Shown in pieces: positions 7,174 to 11,055 of a stretch of DNA of 11,055 bases. The translations under genes and the position numbers were made by a program. The notes under the pieces are model-generated. The model was not told where the DNA came from. It did not search any database and saw only the letters and a program-made list of their open reading frames with translations. Location of the stretch: NCBI GenBank assembly GCA_030054275.1, contig JASGCF010000068.1:1-11055 (forward strand), in the 5' to 3' direction. Each line of letters begins with the position of its first letter. The stretch's first letter is position 1. The stretch is from Limnohabitans sp. Its GTDB lineage: Bacteria; Planctomycetota; Phycisphaerae; Phycisphaerales; SM1A02.

Positions 7174-7896
7174 CTATCGCGCAGAGAGCAGCGACAGGAG
7201 TTCTTTGAATTCATCTTCCGCGTCTTCGGGATTCTCAACGGTCGCGCGGAGTTCATCCATCAGCATCGCAGCGAATCGTCGCTTTGCGACAAGAAGCCGC
7301 GCTGCGCAAGTTCCCTTTTCAAGCCCAAATCTCGGAGCGATTTCGTCGTAGCCAACAACCGTGCCGTCGAAGGCCGCTTGCAACACACGAAGCCGGAAGA
7401 TCTCCCACGAGGCTTCGTCGTTCTCAGCGAGAAGTTCCCGCTGCAATCGCTCACTGGCAGAGCGAATGAGTCCCGCGACGAATCGTGTGTTGAATGCGCG
7501 TTCTGGGCTTCCTGATCCGTACTCTCCGGGTTCGCTTCCTTGTTCGGAAAGCACTTCGATTGCAGCCACGCCGCCCTTTGGCATACGCGTCGACGCAGTC
7601 TTGCGCCGATACATATCAGAGAGGTAGTTGCGCACAGCGCCCAAGAGCAGCGTGCGAAATCGCCCACGCCCTTGGTCTGCCTTACTCAACAAGTCGCGCG
7701 AGAGAAAGACATCACAGAGGAAGCCTTGTGTGAGTTCGGTGGCTTCTTCCGGATTTCGCCCTGTTGCGCGGATGAACGCATAGATCGCAGGCCACGATCG
7801 TCGCGTGATGGAGTCGAGGCTCGACTTGGCAGTTGGAGAACCACTCGCCGCATCGCGGATGAGATCCCAGTTGGTCTGGGTCAAGGATGGGTTCAT
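7174..7896 (-). CDS. ECF-family RNA polymerase sigma factor (planctomycete type)
   Basis: This is an alternative sigma factor that would direct RNA polymerase to a small promoter set. With the start at 7896 it has 240 residues. Sigma region 2 spans roughly residues 25-95 ('WPAIYAFIRATGRNPEEATELTQGFLCDVF' followed by 'GRGRFRTLLLGAVRNYLSDMYRR'). Region 4 spans about 175-225, with a helix-turn-helix reading 'GYDEIAPRFGLEKGTCAARLLVAKRRF'. The linker is longer than in classic RpoE-like factors, as in planctomycete ECF groups often linked to Ser/Thr kinases, though no kinase gene is seen here. In-frame ATGs at 7908 (four codons earlier) and 8001 exist. I prefer 7896 because the family-like sequence starts near 'TQTNWDLIRDAA'; the ribosome binding site is weak for all. 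A 101-base gap separates it from the flavin reductase gene. Confidence 0.9.
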   Translation of the reverse strand: MNPSLTQTNWDLIRDAASGSPTAKSSLDSITRRSWPAIYAFIRATGRNPEEATELTQGFLCDVFLSRDLLSKADQGRGRFRTLLLGAVRNYLSDMYRRKTASTRMPKGGVAAIEVLSEQGSEPGEYGSGSPERAFNTRFVAGLIRSASERLQRELLAENDEASWEIFRLRVLQAAFDGTVVGYDEIAPRFGLEKGTCAARLLVAKRRFAAMLMDELRATVENPEDAEDEFKELLSLLSAR

Positions 7897-7997
7897 TCTG
7901 TTGCCCATGCCATGACAAGGTACGCAAAGGGGCGAGCTTGATGATCGAATGTCGCAAATTTTTACATGTTGACGCAGAGATTCGTGCCTGTGGCGCG

Positions 7998-8636
7998 TCA
8001 CGCATCAAGCGCAGCGCGACCGCGCGGGAGGTCGAAACGATCAGAGGTGCGTGCGTAGGTTGCCCCACCCATGCGGCCGACTGCGGCAAGACGCGCTGGA
8101 TCGATGCGCTTTCCATCGAAGACAGCGTCGTCAACATGGAGTAGCTTCACGCGGCCGATCACGAGATTTCCGGCATCAGGAACTCCCGGTGCAAATCGTC
8201 GCACCTCAAGAGTTTCGCACTCAAATGTCACTGGGCTTTCAAGAAATCGCGGCGCGGCAATCGTGTCGCATGGAATCGGCGTAAGGCGCGATAGTTCGAA
8301 TTCACTTTCGTGTGGAGCGAGGCGTTCTGAACACGCAACCACTTGGCGAATGTTGGATTCAGTCGCGAGGCCTATGGAAAAGCAACCCATGCCGCCTTCG
8401 TCGGTGGACTTCGCATTCGCGAGTGTGTCTTTCTCGCCGCCGTCTTCGCGATTCGCCGGACAAAAGGCGACGAGAAACGGTTCAGCCGATACCCCTGTGA
8501 AAAACGAAAACGGCGCGAGGTTGGCGATGCCTGTTGGTGACATCGTTCCGACCACAGCGATTGGTCGCGGCACGATTGCACCGATGAGCAATCCGTAGCG
8601 CCGCGATTCGGTGAGTTCGTGAGGCGAGAGTCTCAT
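7998..8636 (-). CDS. Flavin reductase-like domain protein (FMN-binding split barrel)
   Basis: The 212-residue product belongs to the flavin reductase-like / DIM6-NTAB family. These cytoplasmic proteins bind FMN in a split beta-barrel and may reduce flavin for partner oxygenases or act on small substrates. The N-terminal hallmark is 'GAIVPRPIAVVGTMSPTGIANLAPFSFFTGVSAEPFLVAFCP' (about 19-60). Further conserved-looking parts are 'DTLANAKSTDEGGMGCFSIGLA' and 'LVIGRVKLLHVDD' in the later barrel strands. The ATG at 8636 overlaps the phosphatase stop by four bases (ATGA), so the two are translationally coupled. The family is too broad for a substrate call, and no oxygenase gene lies nearby. Confidence 0.88.
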   Translation of the reverse strand: MRLSPHELTESRRYGLLIGAIVPRPIAVVGTMSPTGIANLAPFSFFTGVSAEPFLVAFCPANREDGGEKDTLANAKSTDEGGMGCFSIGLATESNIRQVVACSERLAPHESEFELSRLTPIPCDTIAAPRFLESPVTFECETLEVRRFAPGVPDAGNLVIGRVKLLHVDDAVFDGKRIDPARLAAVGRMGGATYARTSDRFDLPRGRAALDA

Positions 8637-9130
8637 GCGCGCTGTTTCCGAGCAAGGTCGTCACGCACGCGCGTGAGAAGTCCATCCATCGTGGCCTCAA
8701 GCATGCGAATCATGTCGCGAAATCCGTCGGGGCCACCGTAGTAAGGATCTGGAACATCATCGTGGTCGCGCGCCGGATCGAGGTGACGCACAAGGAGCAC
8801 GCGTTCCTCGGGAGCGCCACGCGCGAGCACATCGCGCACATGTGAGCGATCCATACAGACAAAGAGATCGTGGCGCTTGAAGTCCGCTGCGACCAGCCCT
8901 CGCGCTTCGCCCTCTGCGGCGTAGCCAGCCGCGCGCAGCGCGTCGCTCGAGCGAGGATCTGGATCTTCGCCGCGGTGCCAATCGCCAGTTCCTGCAGAGT
9001 CGATTTCGACTTCAGCAAGGAGTCCGGCAGCACGCGCATGGGCGCGGAAAATATTCTCGGCTGCAGGGCTTCTACAGATGTTTCCCGTGCAAATGAAGAT
9101 GATTCGGTAGGGCTCGCGAGTGCGGCGCAT
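8633..9130 (-). CDS. Low-molecular-weight protein-tyrosine phosphatase
   Basis: This is a cytoplasmic phosphatase of the LMW-PTP/Wzb/arsenate-reductase fold, expected to remove phosphate from phosphotyrosine. The 165-residue product has the P-loop CTGNICRS with nucleophile Cys14 and Arg20 (C-x5-R). It also has 'DSAGTGDWHRGEDPDPR' (44-60), the usual wall of the active site, and the general-acid motif DPYYGG with Asp128. All catalytic residues are present. The ATG at 9130 is chosen because it places the P-loop at the normal distance from the N-terminus. The open frame continues upstream to 9307, but that would run through the divergent transhydrogenase gene. No Shine-Dalgarno sequence is visible before 9130. 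There is no tyrosine kinase or capsule gene nearby, so the target is unknown. Confidence 0.93.
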   Translation of the reverse strand: MRRTREPYRIIFICTGNICRSPAAENIFRAHARAAGLLAEVEIDSAGTGDWHRGEDPDPRSSDALRAAGYAAEGEARGLVAADFKRHDLFVCMDRSHVRDVLARGAPEERVLLVRHLDPARDHDDVPDPYYGGPDGFRDMIRMLEATMDGLLTRVRDDLARKQRA

Positions 9131-9136
9131 AGGGCG

Positions 9137-9163
9137 AGTGTAACGGCGGCGCGGCCTTACACT
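9137..9163 (+). promoter_or_regulatory. Inverted repeat in the divergent phosphatase/transhydrogenase promoter region
   Basis: AGTGTAA (9137-9143) and TTACACT (9157-9163) are perfect inverted copies separated by 13 GC-rich bases, so their centres are 20 bases apart, about two helical turns. On each strand the TACACT core resembles a -10 box and ends 6 bases (phosphatase) or 9 bases (sthA) before the start codon. The whole intergenic space is only 42 bases. It could be a pair of mirrored -10 elements for leaderless or nearly leaderless mRNAs, or an operator for a dimeric regulator. No matching -35 boxes were found. Confidence 0.45.
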
Positions 9164-9172
9164 GCGCACTCT

Positions 9173-10573
9173 ATGGCGTACGACTATGACCTGATCGTCC
9201 TTGGTAGCGGGCCAGCCGGCCAGCGTGCTGCTGTGCAGGCGGCGAAAATCGGGAAGCGTGTTGCGATTGTCGAGCGACGACAGATGGTCGGTGGTGTTTC
9301 GCTCCACACGGGCACAGTGCCGAGTAAGACCTTTCGCGAAGCCGTGCTATCGCTCACGCATGTCCCGGCACTTTCGTCGGGTGTGCCAACACATCGACCG
9401 AAGCCAACGATTCATGATTTGTTGCATCGTGTCAATCATGTCATCGAGCGTGAACTTGATGTTGTTGCGCGGCAGTTGTCGCGCAATGGGATTGATCTCG
9501 TGAGCGGTTCTGCGCGATTTCTCGATCCGCACTCGATTGCGATCGACGGCGGCGCGATGGAGCGGCACGCTTCAGCGGAGCGATTCCTGATCGCGACTGG
9601 AAGTGTGCCATCTGATCCGCCAGTCGCGTGTGATCACAAGACGATTCTGACGAGCGATGACATCGTGCATCTCAAGCGCATTCCGAAGTCGCTTGCGGTG
9701 ATCGGCGGCGGCGTCATCGGTATCGAGTATGCATCCATGTTTGCGGAACTTGGCGTCGAAGTCACGCTGATTGATCGCCACGCGCGCCCGCTTGAGTTTT
9801 GTGATGCAGAGATTGTCGATGAACTCATGCATCAGATGCGCACGCGGCGGGTTACATTCCGTCTTGGCGAAGCGGTGAAGAGTTTGCATTGCCCCGATGA
9901 TGCGAACGCTGCGACGATCGAACTTGAGAGCGGAAAGACGATCGAAGTTGATGCGGTGCTTTATTCGATCGGCCGAGTTGGAAACACGGCCACGCTTGCG
10001 CTTGAGAAGGCTGGTTTAAAGGTCGACGAACGGGGGCGTCTGAAGGTCGATGCGAGTTACAGAACCGATGTTGCGCACATCTCCGCAGCGGGTGATGTGA
10101 TCGGATTCCCAGCGCTTGCTTCGACGAGTTCTGAGCAAGGCCGATTGGCCGTCTGCGCGATGTTCGGTGTAGAGTCGAAGCCCGCACCTGCCGGATTTCC
10201 GTATGGGATCTACGCGATTCCAGAGATCTCTATGGTCGGCGCAACGGAAGAGGAACTGACGAAGAACAAGGTCCCGTACGAAGTGGGCGTGGCACGCTAT
10301 GCGGAGATCGCGCGCGGACAAATCCTCGGCGACGAAAGCGGCCTCTTCAAGATGCTCTTTCATCGCGAGACGCGCAAACTGCTCGGCGTCCATTGCATCG
10401 GAACACAAGCAACCGAACTCGTACACATCGGACAGGCGGTACTGACGCTTGGCGGCGGGCTCGACTACTTCCTCGAAACTGTGTTCAACTATCCGACACT
10501 TGCGGAGTGTTACAAAGTTGCTGCGTACAACGCAGCGAATCACATGCGTACAAAGTCAGCAACCACGGCTTGA
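9173..10573 (+). CDS. sthA: Soluble (Si-specific) NAD(P)+ transhydrogenase
   Basis: This cytoplasmic FAD flavoprotein transfers hydride between NADPH and NAD+. The 466-residue length matches the family. Motifs in order: FAD-binding GSGPAGQRAA (11-20), 'GGVSLHTGTVPSKTFREAV' (40-58), NAD(P)-binding GGGVIG (178-183), second FAD motif 'AAGDVIGFP' (305-313) and the C-terminal dimerisation domain with 'GIYAIPEIS' and 'FNYPTLAE'. The redox cysteine pair of lipoamide dehydrogenase (C-x4-C) is replaced by Ser43 and Thr48. The catalytic His of the HPT motif is replaced by Tyr in 'NYPT', as in E. coli SthA. Both changes favour transhydrogenase over dihydrolipoamide dehydrogenase or mercuric reductase. 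The ATG at 9173 is chosen because 'YDYDLIVLGSGPAG' is the normal N-terminus; the frame is open back to 8870, but that part is antisense to the phosphatase gene. No Shine-Dalgarno sequence is visible. Confidence 0.93.
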   Translation: MAYDYDLIVLGSGPAGQRAAVQAAKIGKRVAIVERRQMVGGVSLHTGTVPSKTFREAVLSLTHVPALSSGVPTHRPKPTIHDLLHRVNHVIERELDVVARQLSRNGIDLVSGSARFLDPHSIAIDGGAMERHASAERFLIATGSVPSDPPVACDHKTILTSDDIVHLKRIPKSLAVIGGGVIGIEYASMFAELGVEVTLIDRHARPLEFCDAEIVDELMHQMRTRRVTFRLGEAVKSLHCPDDANAATIELESGKTIEVDAVLYSIGRVGNTATLALEKAGLKVDERGRLKVDASYRTDVAHISAAGDVIGFPALASTSSEQGRLAVCAMFGVESKPAPAGFPYGIYAIPEISMVGATEEELTKNKVPYEVGVARYAEIARGQILGDESGLFKMLFHRETRKLLGVHCIGTQATELVHIGQAVLTLGGGLDYFLETVFNYPTLAECYKVAAYNAANHMRTKSATTA

Positions 10574-10597
10574 TTGCACGAGGCGCGGGCGTATACT
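10570..10597 (+). promoter_or_regulatory. Sigma-70-like promoter for tmRNA
   Basis: TTGATT (10570-10575) and TATACT (10592-10597) are separated by 16 bases. Transcription would start near 10605, giving a precursor with a ~37-base 5' leader for RNase P to remove. The -35 box overlaps the sthA stop codon (10571-10573). No terminator is seen between sthA and this site, so some read-through from sthA is also possible. Confidence 0.65.
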
Positions 10598-10641
10598 TTG
10601 TTTCTGCTCGAGACGGTCTTTCGAGCCAGTCTTTCACAATT

Positions 10642-10992
10642 GGGGCCGACCAGATTCGACCGGACGCAACCGGTCCATCGTTGCGAGTCGTGGAGCATCC
10701 AGGCCACGTAAAAAGGATGCAAAACAACAACTGCCAACACGCAGTACGCTCTCGCCGCCTAATGCGCGGTGACGCGGAGTAAGCCCAACACCCGGTAGGG
10801 TTTACCCGCGCTAAAAACCGGGTTGGTTCCAAAGTGCCGCCTGGCCGCAGAGGAACGAGAACACAGTCAGGCTGGCCGAGGTTTGGCGCTCGTCGTGCGC
10901 GGATGACCTTGGCGAGATTGAAAGCACGAACACACTTGTAGACGCGATGGGCAGGACGTATCGGGACGGGGGTGCGAATCCCCCCGGCTCCA
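10642..10992 (+). ncRNA. ssrA: Transfer-messenger RNA (tmRNA), one-piece
   Basis: tmRNA rescues stalled ribosomes and tags the unfinished protein for proteolysis. The 5' end GGGGCCG (10642-10648) pairs with CGGCTCC (10985-10991), with one G-U pair, to form the acceptor stem; the discriminator is A10992. The next bases are CTG, so CCA must be added after processing. The T-arm is a 5-bp G/C stem (10968-10972 with 10980-10984) around the loop TGCGAAT. Helix P2 is visible as CCATCG (10675-10680) with CGATGG (10945-10950). Pseudoknot PK1 is clear: CGTGG (10689-10693) with CCACG (10704-10708), and GCATCC (10695-10700) with GGATGC (10715-10720). PK2 follows the tag: GCGCGG (10764-10769) with CCGCGC (10806-10811), and ACCCGG (10790-10795) with CCGGGT (10818-10823). 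The 5' tRNA-like part 'CCAGATTCGACCGG' is also typical. The gene is uninterrupted and not permuted. Confidence 0.96.
10733..10762 (+). other. tmRNA proteolysis-tag reading frame, predicted tag ANTQYALAA
   Basis: The frame GCC AAC ACG CAG TAC GCT CTC GCC GCC TAA ends in the canonical YALAA degron. The proposed resume codon GCC (Ala) at 10733-10735 lies 12 bases after the 3' strand of PK1, the distance expected from E. coli tmRNA (about 11). The same frame is open upstream to 10712, so the resume codon is inferred from spacing and from the usual Ala start. The two other frames here do not end in an Ala-rich degron. Confidence 0.85.
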
Positions 10993-10997
10993 CTGCA

Positions 10998-11031
10998 ACA
11001 AACCCCAGCATTGCTGGGGTTTGTGCTTTTT
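10998..11031 (+). terminator. Intrinsic terminator after tmRNA
   Basis: Bases 10998-11009 (ACAAACCCCAGC) pair perfectly with 11013-11024 (GCTGGGGTTTGT) over a three-base loop, and T11027-T11031 follow after GC. It begins six bases after the mature tmRNA 3' end. The remaining bases to 11055 show nothing recognisable. Confidence 0.93.
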
Positions 11032-11055
11032 CAGCGCTCGCGGCCTGCGCGCTTT

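Noticed and set aside
8870..9172. N-terminal extension of 101 codons for the transhydrogenase gene
   Set aside because: It lies antisense to the phosphatase gene, and the family's normal N-terminus begins at 9173.
10393..10782. Possible small protein genes overlapping the end of sthA and tmRNA
   Set aside because: The DNA is fully explained by the sthA 3' end, a promoter and the structured tmRNA; these frames have no ribosome binding site or recognisable protein.
1..11055. CRISPR array, insertion sequence, prophage or toxin-antitoxin system
   Set aside because: No regularly spaced repeats, transposase or integrase motifs, terminal inverted repeats, att-like duplications at the tmRNA 3' end or small toxin-antitoxin pair were found by reading.

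Overview
The window looks like a chromosomal segment of a planctomycete, probably of the class Phycisphaerae. Three things point there. The partial first gene ends in two dockerin-like calcium loops of the 'DLDGDGSVTAADLSSLLGSWG' type, which is common at the C-termini of secreted planctomycete proteins. The ECF sigma factor has the 'YAFIRATGRNPEEATELTQGFL' region 2 seen in planctomycete ECF groups. The tmRNA is one-piece and has no encoded CCA. All assignments rest on reading motifs; no database search was made.

Layout. (1) Positions 1-1292 (+) hold the 3' part of a cysteine-rich secreted protein with very strong codon bias. It is followed by a textbook terminator with a UUCG loop and a weaker second hairpin. 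(2) Positions 1518-6580 (+) hold a tightly overlapping four-gene operon for a tripartite MacAB-TolC-type efflux pump: periplasmic adaptor, stand-alone ATPase, stand-alone FtsX/MacB-type permease and a lipidated TolC-family outer-membrane channel. (3) Positions 6627-9130 (-) hold a leftward run: a low-molecular-weight protein-tyrosine phosphatase and a flavin-reductase-domain protein that overlap by four bases, then an ECF sigma factor and an unrecognised protein directly after it. (4) Positions 9173-10573 (+) encode a soluble (Si-specific) pyridine nucleotide transhydrogenase, divergent from the phosphatase across 42 bases that carry a mirror-image TTACACT/AGTGTAA pair. (5) Positions 10642-10992 (+) are tmRNA (ssrA), with its own promoter overlapping the sthA stop codon, a predicted tag ANTQYALAA and a strong terminator.

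How it fits together. The pump genes form one functional unit: the ATPase and permease drive substrate from the periplasm or inner membrane through the adaptor to the outer-membrane channel. The transhydrogenase balances NADH and NADPH, and tmRNA rescues stalled ribosomes; these look like ordinary housekeeping neighbours. The sigma factor and the protein after it may form a small regulatory unit, but its targets are not visible here. I found no CRISPR array, insertion sequence, integrase, attachment site or tRNA gene. No stretch longer than about 225 bases lacks a gene. I see no clear sign of a wholly new system; the least explained pieces are the sigma-linked unknown protein, the symmetric divergent promoter region and the truncated secreted protein.
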